DNA of 64,000 nt, taken from NCBI RefSeq assembly GCF_000018405.1, contig NC_009943.1, positions 2,917,001-2,981,000 of the forward strand, in the 5' to 3' direction. This stretch comes from Desulfosudis oleivorans Hxd3. Lineage in GTDB: Bacteria > Desulfobacterota > Desulfobacteria > Desulfobacterales > Desulfosudaceae. A model generated the notes under the pieces. That model saw only the letters and a program-made list of their open reading frames with translations. It was not told where the DNA came from and searched no databases. The number at the start of each line of letters is the position of its first letter. Within the stretch, counting starts at the first letter, position 1. Shown here piece by piece: positions 52,565 to 62,776 of this stretch. A program made the position numbers and the translations under genes.

Positions 52565-53473
52565 TCAGGGTGTTCTGCGCGCCACCAGGCAGACCCACAG
52601 ATCGGTGGTTTTCCGTTCAATAATGTCAAACCCGCAGGCCGTCAGCTTTGCTTCCACCATGGCCTGTTTTGGCTCGATAATACCGGAGCAGACCAGCAGG
52701 CCGCCCGGCACAACCACCCGGCCCACATCATCGGCCAGGGCCACAATCACCTCGGACAGAATGTTGGCTGTCACCAGGTCAAAGGCCCGATCCACACCGG
52801 TCACCAGATCGGCCCGCATGATCCGGCAGGCGTTCCCACCGGCAAAAATACCGTTTCGCTCCAGGTTTTCCGCCGCAATTTTCACGGCCACCCCATCGTT
52901 GTCAACGCCCCACACGGTTTTTGCGCCCAGCTTTTGCGCCGCGATCATCAGAATGCCGGACCCGGTGCCCACATCCAGAAAGGCCGTGCCCGGCGCCAGA
53001 TGTTTTTCAACCATCTCCAAGCACATGGCCGTGGTGGGATGGGTGCCGGTGCCGAATGCCATGCCCGGATCCAGGTCGATGACCACCTCCCCCGGTTCAG
53101 GGACATGGTCCCGCCAGGTGGGCCGCACCACGATGTTTCTGCCGATCTTCTGGACAAAAAAGTGGTCCTTCCAGGCATTGGCCCAGTCCTGGTCGTCGCA
53201 GGGTGTAAACTCAAGCGTGCACCGGACCGGATGGCGGGCCGACAGGCCGGATGCCATCTGTTCCAGGTCGGCCCGGGTCTGTTCCAGGGCCTCGTCCACC
53301 GGCAGGTATCCGATCACCCGGCCCCGCACCCCATGGTCGGAAACCGGCACCGGATCCTCGGTAACCACTCCGGAAAGGCCTAGGTCATAAAAAATATTGC
53401 ACACCAGTTCAGCGGCAGTTTGTGCAAAAAGGTCCTCTGTTTCAAAAACAATGCCCGCCTCCAGCCACTGCAT
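52565..53473 (-). CDS. prmA: Ribosomal protein L11 methyltransferase
   Basis: A 302-residue SAM-dependent methyltransferase. The PrmA signatures are visible: DPGMAFGTGTHPTT (about 134-147), FLDVGTGSGIL (SAM loop, about 164-174) and ANILSEVI (about 226). It trimethylates ribosomal protein L11. AGGAGG lies just upstream of the ATG. It converges on the yibQ-like gene across a repeat block. Confidence 0.94.
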   Translation of the reverse strand: MQWLEAGIVFETEDLFAQTAAELVCNIFYDLGLSGVVTEDPVPVSDHGVRGRVIGYLPVDEALEQTRADLEQMASGLSARHPVRCTLEFTPCDDQDWANAWKDHFFVQKIGRNIVVRPTWRDHVPEPGEVVIDLDPGMAFGTGTHPTTAMCLEMVEKHLAPGTAFLDVGTGSGILMIAAQKLGAKTVWGVDNDGVAVKIAAENLERNGIFAGGNACRIMRADLVTGVDRAFDLVTANILSEVIVALADDVGRVVVPGGLLVCSGIIEPKQAMVEAKLTACGFDIIERKTTDLWVCLVARRTP

Positions 53474-53620
53474 GGGGCCTCCTTTGGCATAACAAGTTGA
53501 TATTAAAAAAATTAGTTAAAATGTGCGCGTTTCAAGCCACACGGTTCCCATACCATCAAAAACGCCGGGCAATCAATGTTAAAGTAGTGCCCACTCTATT
53601 TGGATGCCAGCTTAATTTTC

Positions 53621-53649
53621 TTGACACTTCCAGACCCTGACTGATAAAA
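53621..53649 (+). promoter_or_regulatory. Promoter of the autotransporter gene
   Basis: TTGACA at 53621-53626, then TGATAAAA from 53642, so a -10 GATAAA or ATAAAA at 16-17 nt. The context TTTTC-TTGACACT and the distance to TGATA are the same as at 4296. Confidence 0.55.
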
Positions 53650-53884
53650 ATATAACTTCTTTTGCCAGCAGATTGACGATTTGATGAATGCAAGAAGAAT
53701 GGGGGTAAACAGCTTTTCACGCACTCACACCACTTTCCCGAAATCAACACCGGCCGGTCTGTTTTCAAACCAGAAAAACAGACCCGTGTCGGTGACGCGA
53801 TAACAGCATAGGAGTCGGGCCGCGGCAGGCGCTTTCCGGCCGGTCGGCCCATAAGATGAAACAAAACAACAAGGAGAACAAAGC
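53650..53884 (+). promoter_or_regulatory. Structured leader of the autotransporter
   Basis: About 230 nt of leader. A 10-bp hairpin GGTCTGTTTT (53756-53765)/AAAACAGACC (53775-53784) is flanked by a CACCG/CGGTG pair. The ribosome binding site AAGGAGAAC closely resembles that of the gene at 4534. No gene lies in 53474-53884. Confidence 0.4.
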
Positions 53885-54701
53885 ATGAAACACAAAAACA
53901 GATTTTCACTGTTGGGCATCGGGTTGATGGCACTCTGCCTGATGTTCGGCACCGGCCCGGCTGTGGCCGGCATTGTGGATGACGGGGCCGGCACCATCAC
54001 GGTGACCGGTGACAACACCGACCCCATCACTGCGGCAGACGACACCACCGTCACGGTCAACACCGGCGCTACCCTGACCACGCCGGCCGATGCCGTCACT
54101 TTTACCGGTGATGGCAATGCCGTGGTCAACAACGGCGCCATCACCGCCACCGAAGGCAACGCCATCACCGTGACCTACGACAATGACGCGGAAACCACCC
54201 AGAGCCACACCGTGACCAACAACGGCGCCATCACCGGCGTTTCCGGCATCAGCTTCTGTACCGACCCGGACCTCTACCCCAATGAAGCAGGGGTGGCCAA
54301 CAACGACATGGTCAACAACTACGGCACCATCGAGGCAACAGGCGCCTACCTCGCCGGCGGCATTGAGAGCGAAGAAGAGCCCGCGGCTGTGGCCATGGGC
54401 GAGGGCGCCGACCTGCTCAACAACTACGAAGGCGCTGAAATCACCGGATCCGTTCTGATGGGGCCGGGCGACGACCAGATCTTCAACTGGGGCAGCATGA
54501 CCAGCACCTATGGTGCGGCCATTAAAATGGGCGACGGCAGCGATACCCTGGAAAACGCCGGCACCATCACGGCGGAGGATTCGGATTGTGCCGGTATCTC
54601 CATGGCCGACGGTGATGACACCGTTACCAACACCGGCACCATCGATATCGGCACCACCAGCGGTGCCGGTGTCTCCATGGCCGACGGCGATGACACCTTT
54701 A

Positions 54702-55989
54702 GGGAACCTCTAAAAATCCATTTTTTAAAAAAGGCCGTTTGCGGCGGTAAAAAATTTTCAGATTGGGACCTTTCGGGTAAGTAATGAAGCATAAAAGTCA
54801 TATTTTACATCCCATTTTACCGACTTTTTCCACCCCGTCGGCGGGGTCCACCCTCTTGGGACAGACCTTACCCCGTTGCCCCCAGTATACTGTATCGGTT
54901 TATGTTGTACGCCAGATTCCTCAATCCGATTTTGGCCCTGGCTCGAACAATTCCGATCGTCCGGAGAATCATTTCTCCGGCCATCATCGCCTGCACTCCA
55001 AAAACATGTTCGACTCGCGATCTCGTCTTTGCCCGTGTATGGTTGCCCCGTTGCTCCCGCTTCGTCAGCTTTCGGTGTCGACATCCCTTCCGCTGCAGAT
55101 GCTCCCGAAAACCCTCTTCCTTGAGGCGCTTCACCGATTCCTCCGAACGATATGCCGAGTCCGCATACACATCACGACTGCTGTTGCTCTCATCAATTAT
55201 CTGGTCAAACACCTGGCTGTCATGAACCGCCGCATCCGTAACCTCATAATCCCGAATCAGCTTGTGCTTAACGTCCACGCTTATATGGTTTTTGTATCCG
55301 TAGTAGTTCTGTCCGTTCTTCTTTGTCCACCGGGCATCCGTGTCTTTCTGACGTCTCTTGGCCTCTTTCCATTCCTCGGGAATATCTCCCCGTTTGATTC
55401 GCTCGTTTTCTTCCCGGCTGTTCCGTTGACGAGGGGCCGCTACAATACTGGCGTCAATAATCTGCCCTTTTTGCGCCAGAAAACCATTTTCCCGCAAACA
55501 GACGTCAAACTTCTCAAACAACGGTTTGATCAAACCAGCTTCGGTAATCTGCTCCCGAAACAACCAAATGGTCTTGGCGTCCGGCACCCGATCTCCAAGG
55601 CCCAAACCCAGAAAGCGCATGAACGATATCCGGTCCAGAATCTGAAACTCAATCCGGTCATCGGAAAGATTGTACAACGACTGAATAATGAGAATCTTGA
55701 ACATCCGTATTACATCGTAGGGCCTTGCGCCGGCATTGCTTTTTCGCTCTTTATGACGAATTTTTTCCAGAGGCTGGCGGAACATCTCCCAATCCACCAC
55801 TTGATTCAATTTAAGCAGTGGATCGCCGTTTCTGTCGAGTTTCTCAAATCTCTCATGCCAGTCAAAAAATCCGGTCTGCATCATCGCCATTTCTCCTCAA
55901 TGCCCGTATTTACTGAGTTTGATGAGGATATTTATAACACACGATGATTTTAGAAACCATGATAAAATAATCAATTTTTAGAGAAACCC
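54702..55989. mobile_element. IS5-family insertion sequence, complete, 1288 bp
   Basis: Terminal inverted repeats of 16 bp, GGGAACCTCTAAAAAT (54702-54717) and the complement of GGGTTTCTCTAAAAAT (55974-55989), matching at 13 positions, enclose one DDE transposase gene on the minus strand. A 4-bp direct repeat TTTA flanks it (54698-54701 and 55990-55993). The base composition is visibly less GC-rich than the host gene, which points to recent arrival. Confidence 0.9.
54868..55890 (-). CDS. IS5-family DDE transposase
   Basis: A 340-residue transposase. The catalytic residues are in IIDASIV (about 140), YADSAYRS (about 235) and RVEHVFG (about 292), the D-D-E arrangement of the IS5/IS4 superfamily. 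An N-terminal helix-turn-helix region lies near 60-90. Several starts are possible; the ATG pair at 55884/55881 has AGGAG at a better distance than 55890. The reading frame is intact, so the element may still be active. Confidence 0.93.
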   Translation of the reverse strand: MAMMQTGFFDWHERFEKLDRNGDPLLKLNQVVDWEMFRQPLEKIRHKERKSNAGARPYDVIRMFKILIIQSLYNLSDDRIEFQILDRISFMRFLGLGLGDRVPDAKTIWLFREQITEAGLIKPLFEKFDVCLRENGFLAQKGQIIDASIVAAPRQRNSREENERIKRGDIPEEWKEAKRRQKDTDARWTKKNGQNYYGYKNHISVDVKHKLIRDYEVTDAAVHDSQVFDQIIDESNSSRDVYADSAYRSEESVKRLKEEGFREHLQRKGCRHRKLTKREQRGNHTRAKTRSRVEHVFGVQAMMAGEMILRTIGIVRARAKIGLRNLAYNINRYSILGATG

Positions 55990-58900
55990 TTTACCAACAC
56001 CGGCACCATCGATATCGACACCACCAGCAACGCCGGCTTCTCCATGGCCGACGGGGATGACACCTTCACCAACTCCGGCACCATTACCATGGGGGATATC
56101 GGCTCTGCCGGCATCTCCATGGCCGACGGGGACGATACCGTCACCAACACCGGCACCATTACCATGACAGACATCGGTTCCAACGGCATCACCATGGCCG
56201 ACGGAAAAGATGTGCTGACCAACTCCGGCCGGATTGAAATCGAGTATGCCTCCACCGGCGCCGTCACCATGGGCGATGGAGACGACACCCTGACCAACTC
56301 CGGCACCATAACCCTGGACGAGTCCGGAAGCCACGGTATCGCCATGGGATCTGAAAACGATACCCTGACCAACTCCGGCACCATCACACTGGGCGACATC
56401 AGCTCCGGCGGCATCTCCCTGGCCAACGGCGATGACATCTTCACCAACACCGGCACCGTTACCATAGAGAGTACCGGCGACGGCGGCATCTCCCTGGCCA
56501 ACGGGGATGATACCTTTGACAACGCCGGCACCGTCACCATGGGAGATATCGGCACCACCGGCGTTACCATGGCCGACGGTGACGATGTGTTCACCAACTC
56601 CGGCACCGTCACCATCGGCGAGGCCGGCGACGGCGGTATTATCATGGCCGAAGGAAACGACACATTTACCAACTCCGGCAAAATCAGAATCGGTTCTGCC
56701 GGCACCGCCGGCATCAACCTGGGCACGGGAAACGACACATTTGACAACACCGGCTGGATTCGAATCAATGATGCGGGGTCTCCCGGCATCAGCCTGGGCG
56801 ATGGCCGTGACGTGTTCACCAACTCCGGCACCATTATCATCGGCGAGGCCGGTTCTCCGGGCATCAATCTGGGGGAGGATGACTCAGCCGACGAATACGG
56901 GGATGACGACGCTTTCACCAACACCGGCACCATCGACATCGGAAATGTCGAGTACAACGGCATCGGCATGGGTTATTACGGCGACGACACCTTTGACAAC
57001 GCCGGTACCCTGACCATCACCGAAGCCGGGTACAACGGTATCAACATGGGCTGTTACGGCGACGACACCTTTACCAACTCCGGCACGTTGACCATCACCG
57101 AAGCCGGGTTCAACGGCATCCACATGGGGGGCGGCGACGACGAAATCGCCGGTGACGGAGGCCTGGACTATTTTACCAACACCGGCACCATCACCATCGG
57201 CGCAACGGGCCAGTTCGGCATTCACGCCGGTGACGGCCCCAGTTTTTTTGACAACTCGGGCACCATCACCATTGCCGGGGTCGCGGGTGCGTATGCCAGC
57301 TACGGCGGCATCGGCATGGCCGGGGCAAACGATACACTGACCAACACCGGCACCATTGAGATCGGCTACCTGGGTGGATCCGCGGCGGACTATGCAGCCC
57401 CGGCCCCTCTTGAAGAAAACGGCGTGATCGAGCCCACCTACATCGGTCAGGCCTACAAAGGCATTGTCATGGGGCCGGGTTCGGACAAGCTGATCAACTC
57501 CGGCGCCATTCGCATCGGTTACATGGGATCTGCGGGAGTTTCCAGTTCCAAGGCATTGACCGAGGAGAGTGACGGCGGCGACTATTCCGGCATCATCGGC
57601 GGACTGGGCAACGACCTTATTGACAACAGCGGTACCATCGAGATCGTCAAAACCGACCACCACGGCATTGTCATGGGCCAGCACCAGGACACCATTACCA
57701 ACACCGGCACCATCACCATCGGTGATACCGGTTACGGTGCTATCGCCATGAGCGACGGCGAGGACACCTTTGACAATGCCGGGACCGTCACCATCGGGAC
57801 CAGTGGATATGCAGGCATCTCCATGGCCGACGGCCGGGACACCTTCACCAATTCCGGCACCATTGAGATCGGCGAGACCGGCCTTGAGGAAGAGGGTGGC
57901 TCCGGCATCAGCATGGGCGGCGAAAACGATGCGTTTACCAACACCGGTATTATCCGCATCGGCACATCTTACAACACCGGCATCACCATGGGATGCGGTA
58001 ACGACACCTTTGACAACTCTGGTGCCATCCGGATCCGTCAGACACTGACGGATCCCGGCCTCACCCTTGGCGACGGAGACGATGTCTTTACCAATACCGG
58101 TACGATCCGCATCGGAACGGCTCAGGCCGATGTGGAAGAAGGGGATTATGGCGCGGCCATTGCCATGGGCGGGGGTGATGACACATTCACCAACGCCGGC
58201 GAACTCTACCTTGGCGACGGCTTCTACAACATCATCAAGGGCGGATGCGATGACGACCTGCTGATCAACGAAGGGTACATCGAAGGCGGCATCGTCATGA
58301 GTGACGGCGATGACACGGTCATTCTCCGCTCCGGATCAACGGTCACCGGCGCCATCAACGGCCAGTGCACAGACCCCGGCGACGCGGAGGGGACCATCGA
58401 CGGCGACCTGATTGTTCTGGAAGGCCAGGGTCTTCATAACAATGACATTCTCAACTTTGACGTTCTGGAAAAGACCGGAGACGGCACCTGGACCGTTAGC
58501 GGCCTTGTCACCGTGGACGACCTGGTGGACGTGCAGGCCGGCACCCTGTTTCTCAACGACGACATCAGCGGCTATGACGGCACGCCGGACATAGAAATCG
58601 CCTCAGGCGCCACCCTGACGGCCAACGGCATCAACATGGACGGTGACGTGGAAAACAGCGGCACCTTCAACCTGGGGGGCAACATTCAGAGCACCATGGT
58701 CACCGGCGACTTCACCAATGCCGCCGGCGCCACCCTGGCCCTGGGCCTGTCCGACACCGGTGAGTGCGACAACCTCACCGTGGGCGGCACAGCCGGCATC
58801 GAGGGCGGCACCATCCTGGTGACACCGGTAGGCGTTCTTCAGGACGGTTCCACTTATACCGTGCTGACCGCCGACACACTGGACGGCGCGTTTGACCAGG

Positions 58901-60164
58901 CCACGGCCAACTCCATGGTGCTGAGCTTTGAGATGGATGACGAGACGGAACCGAATTCCATTATTCTGGAAACCGACCGTCAGTCCTATGCGGCGGCCCT
59001 GGCCGGCGCCGGCCTGACCGGTAACCAGGCGGCCATGAGCCACGGCCTGATGCAGCTGATCAACGACGCGCCCGACGGCGACCTGGCCGATGTGATCAAC
59101 GCCCTGGACCGGCAGCCGGATGCGGCCTCCCTGGCCAACGCGTTGGGCCAGCTGTCGCCTGAGCTTTACACCCTGGGTACGGCCCTGACCGGCGTGAACA
59201 CCGGTGGTTTTACCTCCGGCATGACCGGCCGGCTTTCCGGCCTTCGCGTGGCCGCCACCAACCGGGCCACCGAGGCGGGGCCTGTGCTGGCTGCGGTGCC
59301 TACCGCGGACCGGCAGGCGGGCCAGGGCTGGAGTCCCTGGGCCAAGGCCTTCTATACCACGGCGGAGCAGGACACCACCACCGGGTTCATGAGCTACGAC
59401 TATGACGCCATGGGACTTAGCGTGGGCATTGACAAGGGTGTGGCCGACAACATGGTTGTGGGCGTGACCCTGGGAATCGCAAAGGCCGAGGCCGATGTCG
59501 ACGCCAACATGGGTGAGCAGGATGTGGACACCTTTTCCATGGGGGCCTACGGCTCCTGGACCGGCGACAAGGTATACGTGGACGGCGCCCTGCTTTTCGG
59601 CATCAACTCCTATGACGCCCTGCGCCACATTCCCATGCTGGGCCTGACCGCGGCAGGTGATCATGACGGCGTGGACTACTCCGCCTACATCGGCGGCGGT
59701 TACATGGCTGCCATGGGCGACTGGAACCTGATTCCCACGGCCAGCATGCAGTACACCTTCCACGAGGAAGAGGGCTTTATTGAGACCGGCGCCGGGGCGG
59801 CAAACCTTGCCGTGGACAAGACCGACACCAGCTCCCTGCTGGGCAAGCTGGGCGTGCGGGTCAACCGGCTCTTCCAGATGGGCGACGGCATGGACCTGAA
59901 GCCCGAGCTGAGCGTGCAGTGGGGCCATGAGTTTGCCGACCGCGACCAGCAGGCCATGTCCTGGTTTGCCGGCACCACCACCGGCGCCTTCACGATCAAC
60001 GGCCTTGAGGCGAATCGTGACAGCGGCATACTGGGGCTGAGCCTGACCGCCTTTATGGGCGACAGCCTCTCCCTGACCGCCGGTTACGAGGGCACCATGA
60101 AGGAAGAGTTCGAAGCCCACACCTTCACGGCCGGGCTTCGTTACATGTTCTAAACCACCCAATC

Positions 60165-60199
60165 CGGCATGCCGGCCAATACCTTCGGCCGGCATGCCG
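60165..60199. terminator. GC-rich 13-bp hairpin after the autotransporter
   Basis: CGGCATGCCGGCC (60165-60177) and GGCCGGCATGCCG (60187-60199), 9-nt loop, no T run. It precedes a classical terminator. Confidence 0.6.
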
Positions 60200-60211
60200 C
60201 TGTTATAAATC

Positions 60212-60247
60212 AAAAGCCGCTGTCCTTTCCGGACAGCGGCTTTTTTT
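60212..60247 (+). terminator. Rho-independent terminator
   Basis: AAAAGCCGCTGTCC (60212-60225) pairs with GGACAGCGGCTTTT (60231-60244), 5-nt loop, then T. It closes the autotransporter unit. Confidence 0.92.
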
Positions 60248-60357
60248 GTGCCCGTTGCCTCTTTGTGGTGAATTTAAATTTTTAGAGATTCTCTGGATTT
60301 TTAACAGCCGGTGGCCTATGGTATCGTCATCGGCACTGATCGGAACGTTTAATAATT

Positions 60358-61479
60358 ATGGGCTTCTTTAAATCAAAAGCAGGGGCCGGCCTGATCCTGC
60401 TGTCCGTCCTTATGGCGGGGCTTGCGGCCTGCGCGGGACCGGTCTGGGAAAACCGCTACCGGGCCGCCGTGGCAAGGGTGACCCCGGCCATGACCCGGCA
60501 CTGTATTTCCACCCCCCGGTACCGGGTGTGCAGTGACGGAGAGAGCGTCCCACTTTCGGATGTGGCCGCCTTCATGGAACAGGCCGGAACCGCCTTTGAG
60601 CGGGTCCTGGGCCTGGATCCGCCGCTCCAGGGCGAGGACCCTTCCGCTGTCTGGCTTTACACCGACCGTGACCGGTACCGGAAAGTGGCCTCCGGCCTGG
60701 CGTTCCACTCATCAATTCCCGGGTTTTTTTCCCCGGTGGTGCCCTCGGCCGTTCATGTGCGATGGGAAAAAACTGAAGAGCCGTTCCCTTTTTCCCTGCT
60801 CCTGCATGAAGGGCTTCACCAGCAGGTCGACACGAGATGGCGCATCACCTCCCCCCGCCATAATCCCGGCAACCGAAACCAGGGCCATATCGGCCTTCCC
60901 CTGTGGGCAAACGAAGGGCTGGCCACCTATATGGAATCGGCCCGAATGGTCAACGGGCGGCTGATAACGGGGGGGATCAACAAAGACCGGCTGGCCGAAC
61001 TGGCCCAAAAACTTGAAAAGAAAAAAGTGCCCGACCTTGCGGCTGTTTTGTCCCGGCCCTATGGCGCACCCTTTGATTCCGGGGATTACGCCATGGCCTG
61101 GGGGCTTGTGTATGACCTGAAACACGGGGCCGGCCGGGCCCACCTTCCGGGAGCACCCGACCTTCTGGACTTCTACCTGAAGGCCCTTGGAACCGACCTT
61201 TCGGATCGATACCAGTCGCTTTTGAACAACGATCCGACTGATTCCGCAGGGCCGGCCGTAAACTTTCATACATGGAACCCGGTGATGGCCCAACGCTCCC
61301 TGGCCCTTTTCAACCAGATCGTTGTGGGAAGCGGCGCTACTCCCGAGGCGTGGGCCCGGGACTGGCGGCAGCGCATGCTGGCTCTGAACACGTATGCGTT
61401 TGCCGGGTCAAATGCCGGCATCGCTGTAAACGCAACCGACCCACAAGGCGTGCTGATGGAAAAGATGCATCGGCATTAG
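60358..61479 (+). CDS. Lipoprotein with HEGLH zinc-metallopeptidase motif
   Basis: A 373-residue protein with a lipoprotein signal (lipobox LAAC, Cys25). The mature protein holds HEGLH within LLLHEGLHQQVD (about 150-161) and WANEGLATYMES about 30 residues later, the HExxH plus downstream glutamate layout of gluzincin-like peptidases such as the DUF1570 group. It should be anchored in the outer or inner membrane, facing the periplasm. No close family comes to mind. It is 110 nt after the autotransporter terminator, so a separate unit. The catalytic role is inferred from the motif only. Confidence 0.65.
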   Translation: MGFFKSKAGAGLILLSVLMAGLAACAGPVWENRYRAAVARVTPAMTRHCISTPRYRVCSDGESVPLSDVAAFMEQAGTAFERVLGLDPPLQGEDPSAVWLYTDRDRYRKVASGLAFHSSIPGFFSPVVPSAVHVRWEKTEEPFPFSLLLHEGLHQQVDTRWRITSPRHNPGNRNQGHIGLPLWANEGLATYMESARMVNGRLITGGINKDRLAELAQKLEKKKVPDLAAVLSRPYGAPFDSGDYAMAWGLVYDLKHGAGRAHLPGAPDLLDFYLKALGTDLSDRYQSLLNNDPTDSAGPAVNFHTWNPVMAQRSLALFNQIVVGSGATPEAWARDWRQRMLALNTYAFAGSNAGIAVNATDPQGVLMEKMHRH

Positions 61480-61653
61480 AATTCAGAAAATCATCTTCCC
61501 CTCGCCGCGAATAACAGTGATCGTGCCATTTCAGAATACGTGTCCAGAACCTACCCTGTTCAAAAATTTGCAAAAATATCGGCCGACTTGCTTTTCAGGC
61601 CGTTTTGTTATTTATTTACAAGCAATTCAACTTACTAGGACACGGACACATTC

Positions 61654-62766
61654 ATGCGGTCTTTCATAAAAATATTTGCGGCCTGGCTGTTTGTATTCTG
61701 TCTGATGCTGATGGGAGCCGAGATCGCCTTAAAAATCGGGGGGGTGCAGCCCTGGCGCCATACACTCCACCAGGTGAAAACATATATACGGGGGCCGGTT
61801 ATGCATATGGAGGATGCCGGGCTGGGCTGGAAAAACATGCCCGGCAGACATGTGCATCCCGGATATTCAGATCTTACGGGACCGGTGATTACCACCTTCC
61901 TGGCAAACGGTGAACGCATCACCCGGCCTTCGTCCAAAACGGGGGGCCCCTATCATGTTCTGCTGCTGGGCGGATCTCTGACCTATGGCCGGGCCCTGAG
62001 CGATGAGGATACGTTCGCATGGCAACTGCAGGAAATGCTGCCCGAGGCTGATATCCGGAACTTCGGTTGCGACGGGTATGGCACCTACCAGTCCCTGCTT
62101 CTTCTGGAACATCTGACCACACAGTCACCAGCACCCGATCTTGTGATTTACGGCTTTTTTGATGACCATGAAAACCGGAATGTTGCCGCGTTTTCTCATC
62201 TTCGCATGCTTGCGGAATATGCCCTCCAAACCCGCAAAACCGTTGCTGTCCCTTACTGCACCATCCAACACAACGGCACACTGACGCGTCATCCGCCCAC
62301 CCACTACCCATTTTTCTCGTTACGCGAGCACAGCGCACTGCTCACGCTGGCTCAGGCATCCCTTTTAAAATGGCGATTAAGCTCAAGAACCCGACAAAAA
62401 CGGGTTGTTACTGAAAAACTACTGCTGCAAATGAAAGAAACATGCAGAAAGAACGGTGCCGAATTCATAGTAATCTTTTTGCAGGCGAATCCGCCGGGCT
62501 ATCACCAATATCGGGCTTTTCTGAAGCAACATGCCATTGATTCCCTAGATGGCAGGCTCCCTCTGACAGACCGGCTTCGCGTACCCGGGGAAGGGCATCC
62601 CAATGCCCTGGCCAATCGATTCTGGGCTGAAGTCCTTGTGCCGATCATATTGGACCGTATTGCCTCGGAAGGGACAAAGCCGTCTGTTGGAAAAAGTCTC
62701 CGTGGGAAAGCAGTTGGCAGTAATGGTATCCGACCTGGAACCGCGCGCGCCACTTTCGGCAACTGA
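61654..62766 (+). CDS. SGNH/GDSL hydrolase-like membrane-anchored protein
   Basis: A 370-residue protein with one N-terminal hydrophobic segment (about 7-25). It has SGNH-type blocks: GGSLTYG with the nucleophile serine (about 106), NFGCDGYGTYQS (about 135) and PGEGHPNALANR with the terminal histidine (about 312). Similar proteins remove or add acyl groups on exported polysaccharides, or act as lipases/esterases. The C-terminal 30 residues are poorly conserved-looking. It lies 10 nt before the likely start of the radical SAM gene, so they are probably co-transcribed. Confidence 0.7.
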   Translation: MRSFIKIFAAWLFVFCLMLMGAEIALKIGGVQPWRHTLHQVKTYIRGPVMHMEDAGLGWKNMPGRHVHPGYSDLTGPVITTFLANGERITRPSSKTGGPYHVLLLGGSLTYGRALSDEDTFAWQLQEMLPEADIRNFGCDGYGTYQSLLLLEHLTTQSPAPDLVIYGFFDDHENRNVAAFSHLRMLAEYALQTRKTVAVPYCTIQHNGTLTRHPPTHYPFFSLREHSALLTLAQASLLKWRLSSRTRQKRVVTEKLLLQMKETCRKNGAEFIVIFLQANPPGYHQYRAFLKQHAIDSLDGRLPLTDRLRVPGEGHPNALANRFWAEVLVPIILDRIASEGTKPSVGKSLRGKAVGSNGIRPGTARATFGN

Positions 62767-62776
62767 GGCGGACGGA

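Larger units (their letters stand above)
53885..60153 (+). pseudogene. Giant autotransporter adhesin gene interrupted by an IS element
   Basis: Two in-frame parts: 53885-54701 (signal peptide, then about 245 passenger residues) and 55990-60153. Removing the IS and one copy of the TTTA duplication (1292 bp) restores one 1658-residue frame. The passenger is built of more than twenty units of about 25 residues with a TNSGTITIG...GISMADGDDTF pattern, a beta-helix type adhesin. A low-repeat linker follows and then a C-terminal autotransporter beta-barrel (last 275 residues, ending in YMF). As it stands, translation stops 28 codons into the IS; the 3' part (first ATG 56044) lacks a signal peptide and would not be exported. 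Excision could reactivate it. Confidence 0.88.

Noticed and set aside
56044-60153. Independent autotransporter gene of 1369 residues
   Set aside because: It starts mid-repeat with no signal peptide or ribosome binding site, and joins exactly with the part before the IS.
58603-60213. Long open frame (536 codons) antisense to the autotransporter barrel
   Set aside because: A by-product of GC-rich third positions; the composition is Gly/His/Val-rich with no domain. The same applies to long frames opposite leuS (30877-32436), thiC (13532-14851), rng (32504-33961) and the spermidine-synthase-like gene (18688-20184).
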